NCBI RefSeq assembly: GCF_008017545.1
Contig: NZ_VRTZ01000001.1
Coordinates: 372,001 to 436,000 of the forward strand
From: Homoserinibacter sp. GY 40078
Lineage (GTDB): Bacteria; Actinomycetota; Actinomycetes; Actinomycetales; Microbacteriaceae
Length of the DNA: 64,000 nt
Direction of reading: 5' to 3'
The position numbers and the translations under genes are program-made. The notes beneath the pieces are model-generated. The model worked only from the letters and a program-made list of their open reading frames with translations, ran no database searches and was not told the DNA's origin. Positions 18,393 to 26,279 of this stretch are shown in pieces. Each line of letters starts with the position of its first letter. Positions within the stretch are counted from its first letter, which is position 1.

Positions 18393-21300
18393 TCACTCCG
18401 CGGAGGAGGCCACCGGCTCGACCCGCTGGGCCTTCGCCGCGCGACGTGCCTCCCGACGCTCCTTGGCTCCCTCGACGAGCGAGTAGAGCGAGGGCAGCAC
18501 GACGAGGGTCAGCACCGTCGACGAGATCAGACCGCCGATCACCACGATCGCGAGCGGCTGCGAGATGAAGCCGCCGTGGCCGGTGAGACCGATAGCCATC
18601 GGGATGAGGGCGAAGATCGTGGCCAGCGCCGTCATGAGGATCGGCCGGAGTCGTCGGCTCGCACCGTGCACGATCGCCTCATCCACCCGCATCCCGCGAC
18701 CGCGGTACTGGTTCACCAGGTCGACGAGCACGATCGCGTTCGTCACGACGATGCCGATGAGCATGAGCAGACCGATGATCGACGCGACACCGAGCGGGAT
18801 GCCCGAGGCGAGCTGGAGAAGGATCGCGCCGGTCGCCGCGAAGGGCACCGAAACGAGCAGCAGCAGCGGCTGGCGGAGGCTGCGGAAGGTGGCCACCATC
18901 ACCGTGTAGACGATGAGGATCGCCGCCAGCAGCGCGAGCCCGAGCTGGGAGAAGGACTCCTGCTGGTCGGAGGTCACGCCTCCGAGCTCGGCGGTGACGC
19001 CATCCGGCAGGTCGAGCTCGTCGAGCGCCGCCTGCACCTCAGCGGATGCCGTGCCCACATCGGCCGTCGACGGGGTCACCGAGACCGTCGCGGTGCGCAC
19101 GCCGCGCTCGGTGGAGATCGAGGCGGGCCCGTCGACCTCCGAGATCTTCGCGAGCTCCGACAGCTCGACCGGCCCGACCGGCGTCGGGATCTCGAAGTCG
19201 CGGAGCTCGTCGATGGTCGTCGGCGCGTTCGGGTTGTCGATGTAGATCGACAGGGTGTTGCCATCGATCTCGGCCGACGAGATGGCCGAGGGGAGCATCG
19301 CCTCGGCGACGATGCCACCGATCGCCGACTCGCTGAGGCCGTACTCGGCAGCATCGGCACGGTTCACGCGGATCTCGATGAACGGCTGAGTCTCGGAGAG
19401 GTTCGACTCGGCCTGCTGGGTGACGTCGAGGTCCTTCATCGCGGCGAGCACGTCATCCGCCGCGGTCGCCAGGGTGTCGGAGTCGGGGGCGGTGATCTCG
19501 ATCGCGATGTCGTTCGAGAAGCCGCCGCCGCCGGATCCAGAGCTGACCGAGACCGTGCCGACCGTGTCGGGGTCGAGACCGTCGATCACATCCTGAACGT
19601 CGGCGCGCAGCTTCTCCTGGTCGGCCGACTCGTCAGTGGTGATCGAGAACGTGGTGGATCCGCTGCCGCCGAACACCGCGGCGAGTGCGCCGCTCGTGCC
19701 ACCGCTGGATCCGACGGAGACCTGCACCGTCTCGATCCCGTCGACCTCGCCGAGGGCGGTCTCGAGCTCCTTAGCGGCAGCGTCCTTCGCCTCGAGGCTC
19801 GCACCCGCCGGAAGGCTCTGGCTGATGCTCAAGGTGTTCTGACCGGAGTCGCCGACGAAGTTGGTGGGAACGTAGGGCACGAGTGCGAGCGTCCCGAGCA
19901 GCACGAGCGCCGCCGCGACGATCGTGACGGCGGGTCGCTTGACGGTCCAACGCACGATCGGGAGGTAGCCGCGCTGGAGCGGGGTCGGATGCTCGAGCTC
20001 GTCGGCCGGGTGCTCCGGATCGGCGAGGGTCGCGTCGTGCTCGTGGCGCGGCTTCTCCTTGAGGAACCAGTAGGCCAGCACGGGCACGATCGTGAGCGCC
20101 ACGAACAGCGACGCCGCGAGCGCGATGGTCACGGTGAGCGCGAACGGGCGGAAGAGCTCGCCCGTGATGTCGCCGACGAGAGCGATCGGCAGGAACACGG
20201 CGACGGTCGTCACGGTGGAGGCGGTGATCGCGACCGCGACCTCCTTCACACCCCCGAGCACGGCGGTGCGTTTGTCTTCCCCGAGTCCCATATGGCGCTT
20301 GATGTTCTCGATCACGACGATCGAGTCGTCGACGACGCGGCCGATGGCGATCGTCAGCGCGCCGAGGGTCAGCACGTTGAGCGTGTATCCCACGGCGAGC
20401 ATCGAGACGAAGGTGATGAGCACCGACACGGGGATCGAGATCGCGGCGACGAGGGTCGAGCGCACCGACAGGAGGAACACGAAGATCACGAGCACCGCGA
20501 AGCCGAGGCCGAGCAGCCCCTCGGTGGCGAGTGACTCGATCGAACTCTCGATGAACGGCGCCTGGTCGAACACGACCGTGAAGGCGGTGTTGCCTCCCAC
20601 CTCCGCGGCGAGGTCGTCGAGCTGGGCGGTCACGTCGCGCGAGACGTCGACCGTGTTACCGGCTGGGGTCTTGGTGATCGCGACGGTGAGCGAGGGCTCG
20701 CCGTTGACTCGCGAGATGCCGGTGACGGGGTTCTCGGTGATCTCCACCTTGGAGACGTCGCCGATCGTGGTCGACGGCGCCCCGCCGATGAGCGGAAGCT
20801 TCTCGATCTCGTCGACGGATCCGATGCGGTCGCCCGCCTGCACGGTGAGGGTCTTGTCGTCCTCGTCGATCTCACCGGCAGCGAGCAGGCGACCGTTCGC
20901 CTGAAGCGCGTCGCGGATCGACTGGGTGGTGAGTCCTGCGGCGGCGAGTTCGTCGAGGTCGGGGGTGATCGTGATGCGCTGGCCGGTCACACCGTAGAGG
21001 GTGGCGGAGCTCACACCGTCGATCTGCTCGAGGGAGGTGACGGTGAGGTTCTCGAGCCGACCGGCGAGGTCCGCGGTCGAGAGGTCGCTCGTGACCGCGA
21101 GCTGGATGACCGGGAAGTCGCCGATCGAGAACGTGACCACCTGCGGGTCGACGCTGTCCGGCAGCTGCGATTCGATCCGCCCGACGGCGAGCTCGACCTT
21201 CTGCTCGGCGCGCGTGAGGTCGGTCCCGTACGAGAACGACGCCTGCACCGTTGAGAGACCGGCCGACGAGGTCGCCGAGGTCGACTCGAGCCCCTCGATG

Positions 21301-21521
21301 CCCTGGATCGCCGACTCCACCGGCGTCGAGACATCCGACTCGACGACATCGGGGCTCGCACCCGGGTAGGTGGCGATGATCGTCACGTTCGGCAGCGTGA
21401 GCGAGGGGAACAGCTCGAGCTTCAGCGCGGTGAGCGCATAGCCGCCGAAGAGCGCGACGACCACCGTGAGCAGGGCGATGAGTGCGCGGTTACGCAGGCT
21501 GAAGACCGAAAGCAGAGACAC
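18393..21521 (-). CDS. RND (AcrB/SwrC-like) efflux permease
   Basis: Encodes 1042 aa from the GTG at 21521. The frame is open much further upstream, but only the part from SLLSVFSLRNRALIALLT onward looks like protein. It has the RND layout: one helix, a long extracellular loop, six helices, a second loop, five to six helices. Helix 4 carries VVDDSIVVIENIKRHMGLG, with the Asp pair used for proton relay. The length matches AcrB, but this is a Gram-positive setting without an outer-membrane channel or adaptor gene nearby, as for Bacillus SwrC. It is likely to expel lipids, surfactants or drugs from the membrane. Confidence 0.88.
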   Translation of the reverse strand: MSLLSVFSLRNRALIALLTVVVALFGGYALTALKLELFPSLTLPNVTIIATYPGASPDVVESDVSTPVESAIQGIEGLESTSATSSAGLSTVQASFSYGTDLTRAEQKVELAVGRIESQLPDSVDPQVVTFSIGDFPVIQLAVTSDLSTADLAGRLENLTVTSLEQIDGVSSATLYGVTGQRITITPDLDELAAAGLTTQSIRDALQANGRLLAAGEIDEDDKTLTVQAGDRIGSVDEIEKLPLIGGAPSTTIGDVSKVEITENPVTGISRVNGEPSLTVAITKTPAGNTVDVSRDVTAQLDDLAAEVGGNTAFTVVFDQAPFIESSIESLATEGLLGLGFAVLVIFVFLLSVRSTLVAAISIPVSVLITFVSMLAVGYTLNVLTLGALTIAIGRVVDDSIVVIENIKRHMGLGEDKRTAVLGGVKEVAVAITASTVTTVAVFLPIALVGDITGELFRPFALTVTIALAASLFVALTIVPVLAYWFLKEKPRHEHDATLADPEHPADELEHPTPLQRGYLPIVRWTVKRPAVTIVAAALVLLGTLALVPYVPTNFVGDSGQNTLSISQSLPAGASLEAKDAAAKELETALGEVDGIETVQVSVGSSGGTSGALAAVFGGSGSTTFSITTDESADQEKLRADVQDVIDGLDPDTVGTVSVSSGSGGGGFSNDIAIEITAPDSDTLATAADDVLAAMKDLDVTQQAESNLSETQPFIEIRVNRADAAEYGLSESAIGGIVAEAMLPSAISSAEIDGNTLSIYIDNPNAPTTIDELRDFEIPTPVGPVELSELAKISEVDGPASISTERGVRTATVSVTPSTADVGTASAEVQAALDELDLPDGVTAELGGVTSDQQESFSQLGLALLAAILIVYTVMVATFRSLRQPLLLLVSVPFAATGAILLQLASGIPLGVASIIGLLMLIGIVVTNAIVLVDLVNQYRGRGMRVDEAIVHGASRRLRPILMTALATIFALIPMAIGLTGHGGFISQPLAIVVIGGLISSTVLTLVVLPSLYSLVEGAKERREARRAAKAQRVEPVASSAE

Positions 21522-21637
21522 GGTTCCCCCGGTTGCTGTGGATGCCGCAGTCGCGGCGGGAGTAGGCGCACGCCGCCGTGCACTGGCAGCCACTATCCCA
21601 TGGGGTTCGGTTGCCTGAAACCCGGACTCAGCAATCT

Positions 21638-21651
21638 GGGGGTTAGCCCCC
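21638..21651 (-). terminator. Short GC hairpin after the MocR gene
   Basis: GGGGG-TTAG-CCCCC lies 17-30 bp downstream of the regulator stop on the minus strand. There is no U run; this is a weak terminator candidate. No gene is seen between 21522 and 21667. Confidence 0.35.
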
Positions 21652-21667
21652 GTGGTCGGCCTCTTGG

Positions 21668-23086
21668 CTACACGACGTGAGCGAGGTCGGTGTCGTCGAG
21701 ACGCAGGGCGTGGCGCGTGACATTCGTCCATGCCTCGGCGAGGGCGTCGACTCCGCGATCGATCTGATCGATCGGCAGCCCGAACGGGATGCGCAGGAAG
21801 CGTTCGAACACTCCGTCGAGCCCGAACCGCGGACCCGCGCCGATCACGAGGCCCTCGGCGCGCGCGGCAAGCGCGAGCTGAGAGCTGACGGGAGCACCGA
21901 GGCCCACCCACGCGACGATGCCGCCCTCGACGTGAGGCATCCGCCACTCGGGCAGCGTGCTGCGGATGCGCGCCGCCAGGTGGTCTCGCCCTTGCCGCAG
22001 GTAGGCGCGCCGCCCCGCGAGGATCTGCTCGTACTCGGGCACGAGCTCGGCAACGATGAGCTGCTCGAGCACCGGCGTGCCGAGGTCGCTCGCGAAGCGC
22101 GCACGGGCGAAGCGCTGGATCAAGTCGCGCTCGGCACGGATCCAGCCCACCCGCAGGCCGCCCCAGATCGACTTGCCGACGGATCCGATGATCACGACGC
22201 CGCGTCCCGCCGGGAAGGGCGCGGGCCGCGGTTGCCCGTCGAGGCCGAGGCCCGTCATGGTCTCGTCGATGACGAGGGTCGTGCCCTCGCGCGCAGCGAG
22301 CTCCGCGACGCGCTCACGGGTGGCGGCATCCATCGAGCGGCCCGTCGGGTTCTGGAACTCGGGCATCAGGTACGCGAGCGTGGGGCTCGTGCGGGGGAAC
22401 GCCTGCTCGAGGCCGGCGAGATCCCACCCCTCCTCCGTCGTGACCGAGACGGGCACGAGGCGCGCCCCGGCCGCCTTCAGCGCGTCGAATCCGTGCGGGT
22501 ATCCGGGCGATTCGACGAGAGCCCGATCGCCTCGGGCGAGAAGGGTGCGGGCGACGAGGTGGATCGCCGCTTGGGCCCCGACCGTGACCATGATCTCGTC
22601 GGGTTCGGTCGGGAGCCCGCGCTCCGTGTACCGGTCGGCGATCGCGCGGCGGAGCACGAGCAGGCCGAACGCATCGAACCCGCTCTCGGCGAGGAACCCG
22701 GGTAGCCGCTCGACCGCGGCCTGGGCGGCGTGCGCGACGGCGGGCAGCGCCGGCAGCGACGCCTTCGAGAAGTCGAGAGGCGCGTCCGCAAGGAGGTCGA
22801 TGTCGATCGAGGCGTCGTGCGGCAGTCGAGCGGTGCTGCCGGACCCGCGGACGCTCTCGAGGTATCCGGACTCGCGCAGTTCGGCATAGGCGGCGGAGAC
22901 CGTGGTGCGGCTGAGGCCCAAGTGCGCAGCGAGCTCTCGCTCGGCCGGGAGGCGCGTGCCGAGCGGGATACGGCCATCGAGCACGAGAAGCCGGATGCGG
23001 TCGGCGAGCGCGAGATACGCGGGCGCACTGGACCCGCGCCAATCCACCATAAGCAAGGCCAATGCCCGAGCAGACAGGGTGTTCAT
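21668..23086 (-). CDS. MocR-type regulator (GntR HTH plus aminotransferase fold), YczR-like
   Basis: Encodes 472 aa. Residues 20-90 are a GntR winged helix (LPAERELAAHLGLSRTTVSA). The rest is a class I aminotransferase fold that binds PLP; the Schiff-base Lys is in GSVGKSIWGGLRVGW. It is divergent, across a 62-bp spacer, from a YczE-like membrane gene, which is the known arrangement of the YczR subgroup of MocR regulators. It is therefore expected to activate or repress that gene in response to a vitamin B6 form or amino compound. The start at 23086 or the GTG/ATG a few codons later (VDWRGSS) is uncertain. Confidence 0.88.
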   Translation of the reverse strand: MNTLSARALALLMVDWRGSSAPAYLALADRIRLLVLDGRIPLGTRLPAERELAAHLGLSRTTVSAAYAELRESGYLESVRGSGSTARLPHDASIDIDLLADAPLDFSKASLPALPAVAHAAQAAVERLPGFLAESGFDAFGLLVLRRAIADRYTERGLPTEPDEIMVTVGAQAAIHLVARTLLARGDRALVESPGYPHGFDALKAAGARLVPVSVTTEEGWDLAGLEQAFPRTSPTLAYLMPEFQNPTGRSMDAATRERVAELAAREGTTLVIDETMTGLGLDGQPRPAPFPAGRGVVIIGSVGKSIWGGLRVGWIRAERDLIQRFARARFASDLGTPVLEQLIVAELVPEYEQILAGRRAYLRQGRDHLAARIRSTLPEWRMPHVEGGIVAWVGLGAPVSSQLALAARAEGLVIGAGPRFGLDGVFERFLRIPFGLPIDQIDRGVDALAEAWTNVTRHALRLDDTDLAHVV

Positions 23087-23103
23087 CCGGCCAGTTTAGC
23101 CGT

Positions 23104-23128
23104 ATTGGACCCTTGATCAAGGGCCAAT
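23104..23128. promoter_or_regulatory. Candidate MocR/YczR operator
   Basis: ATTGG and CCAAT (23104-23108, 23124-23128) enclose the palindrome CCCTTGATCAAGGG. It lies between the divergent regulator and yczE starts. Confidence 0.5.
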
Positions 23129-23148
23129 TCGGGAGTGGACTGCTCGAC

Positions 23149-23796
23149 GTGACCCCACGTCTCATCTGGACCCGACGCATCGCGCAACTGCTCGTCGGGC
23201 TGTTCCTCTATGGCGTCGCCATCGCGATGATGGTGCGCGCCGGCATCGGAGTGTCCCCGTGGGACGTCCTCACTCAGGGTGTTTCGGCGCAGACCGGGCT
23301 GCCGTTCGGGCTCGTCACCAACCTCATCGGCGGGGCCGTGCTGCTGCTGTGGATCCCGCTCCGCCAGCGGCCCGGCGTGGGAACCGTCCTCAACGTGCTC
23401 CTGATCGGCCCGAGTGCCCAGCTCACCCTGGATGCACTGCCCCAGCAGCATGAGCCGCTCGCTCAGGGGCTGCTGTTCGCGGGCGGGCTCGCGCTGCTCG
23501 CGATCGCATCCGGTCTGTATATCGGCGCGCGACTCGGACCGGGCCCGCGCGACGGCCTCATGACCGGCCTGCACACGCGAACCGGGTGGCCGATCTGGGT
23601 CGTGCGCACGGGCATCGAGGTGACCGTGCTGACGATCGGGTGGCTGCTCGGCGGCCAGGTGGGCATCGGCACCCTCGCCTTCGCGCTGCTCATCGGACCG
23701 ATGGTGGGCGTCACCCTCCCTCTGTTGCGGGTGCCGACGCCAGTCTCACGGCCCGCTGTGGCCGAGAGTTCCAGCGGAGAGGAGGTGACCGCATGA
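23149..23796 (+). CDS. yczE: YczE/YyaS-family integral membrane protein
   Basis: Encodes 215 aa from the GTG at 23149; earlier in-frame codons run through the putative operator. It has about six hydrophobic segments and the family pattern VRAGIGVSPWDVLTQG near the N-terminus. The molecular role of YczE is not established. Genetic linkage to MocR regulators suggests transport or sensing tied to vitamin B6 or amino acids. The 38-aa gene that follows is translationally coupled. Confidence 0.82.
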   Translation: MTPRLIWTRRIAQLLVGLFLYGVAIAMMVRAGIGVSPWDVLTQGVSAQTGLPFGLVTNLIGGAVLLLWIPLRQRPGVGTVLNVLLIGPSAQLTLDALPQQHEPLAQGLLFAGGLALLAIASGLYIGARLGPGPRDGLMTGLHTRTGWPIWVVRTGIEVTVLTIGWLLGGQVGIGTLAFALLIGPMVGVTLPLLRVPTPVSRPAVAESSSGEEVTA

Positions 23797-23909
23797 TCGT
23801 GCTCCTCTCCCTCGGTTCCCTCGCCGCATGGGCTGCCGTCGCCACCATCGTGGTGACGGCCCGCGACGGCTACGGCCGGGTGCCGACGGACCCCCTCCTC
23901 ATCCCCTAA
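23793..23909 (+). CDS. 38-residue single-span membrane protein
   Basis: A small gene beginning at the ATG that overlaps the yczE stop (ATGA). The product starts with one hydrophobic helix (LLSLGSLAAWAAVATIVV) and ends in the polar tail ARDGYGRVPTDPLLIP. The overlap, the membrane helix and the tail (the RDGYGRVPT type is common in small actinobacterial proteins, from memory) argue that it is real. The function is unknown; it could be a partner of YczE. Confidence 0.65.
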   Translation: MIVLLSLGSLAAWAAVATIVVTARDGYGRVPTDPLLIP

Positions 23910-23923
23910 CGCCCGTGCGTGCT

Positions 23924-24001
23924 GGCGCCATAGACATGTCTACGACCTCCTAGACACCCGCGCGCCGGTGTCTGTGGGGCCATAGACATGTCTACGGCGC
24001 C
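23924..24001. repeat. Family A folded palindromic element, copy A1
   Basis: Order: GGCGCC, A, TAGACATGTCTA (23931-23942), spacer, hairpin AGACACC...GGTGTCT (23952-23973), spacer, TAGACATGTCTA (23983-23994), C, GGCGCC. The two outer blocks are complementary, so the whole unit can fold around the central hairpin. It lies between the 38-aa gene and the DUF4097 promoter. Confidence 0.85.
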
Positions 24002-24026
24002 GGGGGATTCGGTATTGCGTGATGAC

Positions 24027-24073
24027 GAGACGCGATATATCGTGTCTCTCGAAACACGCGATATATCGCGTGT
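24027..24073. promoter_or_regulatory. Two tandem PadR-type operator palindromes
   Basis: GAGACGCGATATATCGTGTCTC (24027-24048, one mismatched pair) and the perfect 20-mer ACACGCGATATATCGCGTGT (24054-24073) share the core CGCGATATATCG. Their centres are 26 bp apart, 25-60 bp before the DUF4097 start. The PadR protein encoded in this operon is the likely ligand. Confidence 0.7.
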
Positions 24074-24097
24074 CGAGACTCAGGAAGGGGCCGAGCA

Positions 24098-24898
24098 ATG
24101 GCTCAGGAGAAGTGGTTGGTCGACGGCCCGAAGGTCATCGACCTCGAGAACATCCGTCGTCTGAAGGTGGGCATCGTCGGCGGATCCATCGACATCGTGG
24201 CGCACGACGAGCCGACCGTGCGCGTCGAGATCCGCAACGTCGTCGGCCGCGACCTGCTCGTGCGGGTCGACGGCGACCGGCTCGAGATCGACCACCCCCA
24301 GCTGCGCTGGGACAACTGGATCGAGGTGTTCAAGAACTTCGGCGCCCGGATCCGTGCCGAACTGAGCATCGTCGTGCCCCGCTCGACCGCGCTCACCCTC
24401 GGCGTGGTCTCGGCCGAAGCGCTCGTCTCGGGGCTCACCGCCGATGCCGACCTCAACACGGTCTCCGGCGACATTGCCGCCGACGGGCTCACGGGGAAGC
24501 TCCGCATCAACTCGGTCGGCGGCGAGATCACCGTGCGCGACCACACGGGTGACGTGGGCATCAACACCGTCTCGGGCGAGGTGATCGTCTCGGGCGAGGT
24601 GTCGCGGCTCGAGGTCGACGGGGTCTCGAGCGCCGTCATGCTCGACGCCACCGGCATCCCGGATGCGGTTCGAGTGAACACCGTCTCGGGCTCGGTGACT
24701 GCGCGTCTCGAGGCCGACGCCCCCGCTGCGTACACCGTGCACACCGTCAGCGGCCGCCTCCAGCTGGGCGACAAGACGATCAGCGGTGTCCGCGGACGGT
24801 ACACGGATCGGCACGGCGTGCTCGACGGGCACTGGACGGACGTGCGTGTCAACACGGTCTCCGGCGACATCAACGTCCTGCACTCGGTGACCGCATGA
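24098..24898 (+). CDS. DUF4097 beta-helix protein (putative adhesin family)
   Basis: Encodes 266 aa from the ATG at 24098, with AGGAAGGGG upstream. It has no signal peptide or membrane helix. The body is a run of short beta-strand repeats with the recurring tag NTVSG (LNTVSGDI, INTVSGEV, VNTVSGSV, VNTVSGDI) typical of DUF4097 right-handed beta-helix proteins. The gene overlaps padR by 4 bp, and two PadR-type operators precede it. DUF4097-PadR pairs are common in actinobacteria, usually near envelope-stress genes; the biochemical role is unknown. Confidence 0.85.
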   Translation: MAQEKWLVDGPKVIDLENIRRLKVGIVGGSIDIVAHDEPTVRVEIRNVVGRDLLVRVDGDRLEIDHPQLRWDNWIEVFKNFGARIRAELSIVVPRSTALTLGVVSAEALVSGLTADADLNTVSGDIAADGLTGKLRINSVGGEITVRDHTGDVGINTVSGEVIVSGEVSRLEVDGVSSAVMLDATGIPDAVRVNTVSGSVTARLEADAPAAYTVHTVSGRLQLGDKTISGVRGRYTDRHGVLDGHWTDVRVNTVSGDINVLHSVTA

Positions 24899-25503
24899 CG
24901 CCGCCCGTCTTCGCACACGGCCACCTGCGCCTCTACCTGCTGAGCCTGCTCGACGAGCAGCCGCAGCACGGTTACGAGCTCATCCAGGCCCTCGGTGACC
25001 GGTTCGGCGGCACCTACGTGCCGAGCGCCGGCACGATCTACCCGCGGCTCGCGAAGCTGCAGGAAGAGGGGCTCGTCACCAAGGAGTCCGACGGGCGCCG
25101 CACCGTCTACGCCATCACCGACGCGGGGCGGGCGGAGCTCGCCGCACGCCGCGAGGAACTCGACGCGATCGAGACGGATGTGACCGACCAGGTCCGGCGC
25201 CTGGCGGACGAAGTGCGCAGCTCGGTTCAGGATGCGATGCGCACCCTGCGCGCCGACCTCGCCGCCGCGGCGAACGACGCACGCGTCGGGGCGACGACAC
25301 CGCATCCGGATCAGGACCCGCGCACCGAGTCGCGGCGCCTCCTGCACGAGGCCGAGGCGGCGCTCACGACGTTCCGCGCCGACATCCGCTCGGAACTGCG
25401 CGCGCAGGTCGCCCGCGGCACGCTCGCCGCCGACACGGTCGAGCTGCTCACCGACCGTCTGAACCAGGTGCTGCGCGAGCTGACCGCCGCCCTGCGCAAC
25501 TGA
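24895..25503 (+). CDS. PadR-family transcriptional regulator
   Basis: Encodes 202 aa from the ATG overlapping the DUF4097 stop (ATGA). The N-terminal winged helix has YLLSLLDEQPQHGYELIQAL and the wing GRRTVYAITDAGRAEL. After about residue 90 a long charged helical region, rich in Ala, Arg and Glu, replaces the usual PadR C-terminal domain and may form a coiled coil. It is likely to repress its own operon through the palindromes at 24027-24073. Confidence 0.88.
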   Translation: MTPPVFAHGHLRLYLLSLLDEQPQHGYELIQALGDRFGGTYVPSAGTIYPRLAKLQEEGLVTKESDGRRTVYAITDAGRAELAARREELDAIETDVTDQVRRLADEVRSSVQDAMRTLRADLAAAANDARVGATTPHPDQDPRTESRRLLHEAEAALTTFRADIRSELRAQVARGTLAADTVELLTDRLNQVLRELTAALRN

Positions 25504-25539
25504 ACGGCGAGCCAGCCGCACCGGATCCCGCGTCGGCGG

Positions 25540-26181
25540 TCAGCCGACGAAGCCGACCGGGATCGCCAGATCCTGAACGCGGTCGCCGAGCGCCGTGTGG
25601 TCATTGCGCGTGAAGATCGCGCACGCCTGCTGCGTGCAGTCGAGGTTCTCCCCGACGGGATCGACGACCTCGATGTACGCGGTGAAGGTGCCGGTCGCCG
25701 CATCGTCGTAGGGCCGCGCACCGAACAGCTTCCAGCCCCATTCGTCGTTGATCCAGTTCGAGGGCGCCCACTGGATCTCGCCCTCCGCGTCGTCCTGCGC
25801 CTCCTGATCCGGAACGCCGCCGAGGCACGGACCCGGACGTGTCGCGGGGTCGTCGGGAATGGCGCAGATCGCCACATAGATGCCCTGACCCGCGTCGTAC
25901 CCGGTGCCGCTCACGACGATCCGGTCACTCTCGGCGAGCGACGACGTGTCGACGATTCCCCCCGGGTCGGGGGAAACAACAGAGAGCTCCCGCTCACGGC
26001 CGTCGTCACCCGTGGCCGCGACCGTCGTCGGCCACTCCTCAGCGCTCTGCTCCTGGTTCGCCGCACCGCCGTCGTGATGCAGCAGGATCGGGACCCCGAG
26101 GATCGCCACCGGGATCAGCAGCAGCACCGCGATCGCCCCCGCGATCCACGGCCATCGGCGCCTCGGTCGTCCGTTCGTCAC
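25540..26181 (-). CDS. Membrane-anchored protein with neocarzinostatin-like fold
   Basis: Encodes 213 aa from the GTG at 26181. A basic N-terminus is followed by one membrane helix (about residues 12-34) and an extracellular domain of about 150 residues. That domain has VSGTGYDAGQGIYVAICAIP, four Cys and the ending DCTQQACAIFTRNDHTALGD, as in neocarzinostatin-type domains of actinobacterial surface proteins. The frame also offers a GTG at 26214, but TATGAT six bases before 26181 fits a leaderless start there. The ligand is unknown; related domains occur in heme-uptake surface proteins. Confidence 0.65.
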   Translation of the reverse strand: MTNGRPRRRWPWIAGAIAVLLLIPVAILGVPILLHHDGGAANQEQSAEEWPTTVAATGDDGRERELSVVSPDPGGIVDTSSLAESDRIVVSGTGYDAGQGIYVAICAIPDDPATRPGPCLGGVPDQEAQDDAEGEIQWAPSNWINDEWGWKLFGARPYDDAATGTFTAYIEVVDPVGENLDCTQQACAIFTRNDHTALGDRVQDLAIPVGFVG

Positions 26182-26187
26182 CGCACG

Positions 26188-26193
26188 ATCATA
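26188..26193 (-). promoter_or_regulatory. Candidate -10 box TATGAT (leaderless)
   Basis: A near-consensus -10 box six bases before the GTG at 26181 on the minus strand. Confidence 0.55.
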
Positions 26194-26279
26194 GGAGCGC
26201 CAGACGCCGTTCACTCAGGGAACATGGTCCCGTCGCGCCGGAGTTGACGCGAGCCACGGCAGGCGTATGCTTTCCCGCC

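Noticed and set aside
18360-20534. Very long plus-strand open frame opposite the RND permease
   Set aside because: Same reason: the composition is dominated by Arg, His, Asp and Glu and the RND reading is unambiguous.
23931-23942. AGACATGTCT as a p53-type response element
   Set aside because: The match to the animal p53 site is coincidental in bacterial DNA.
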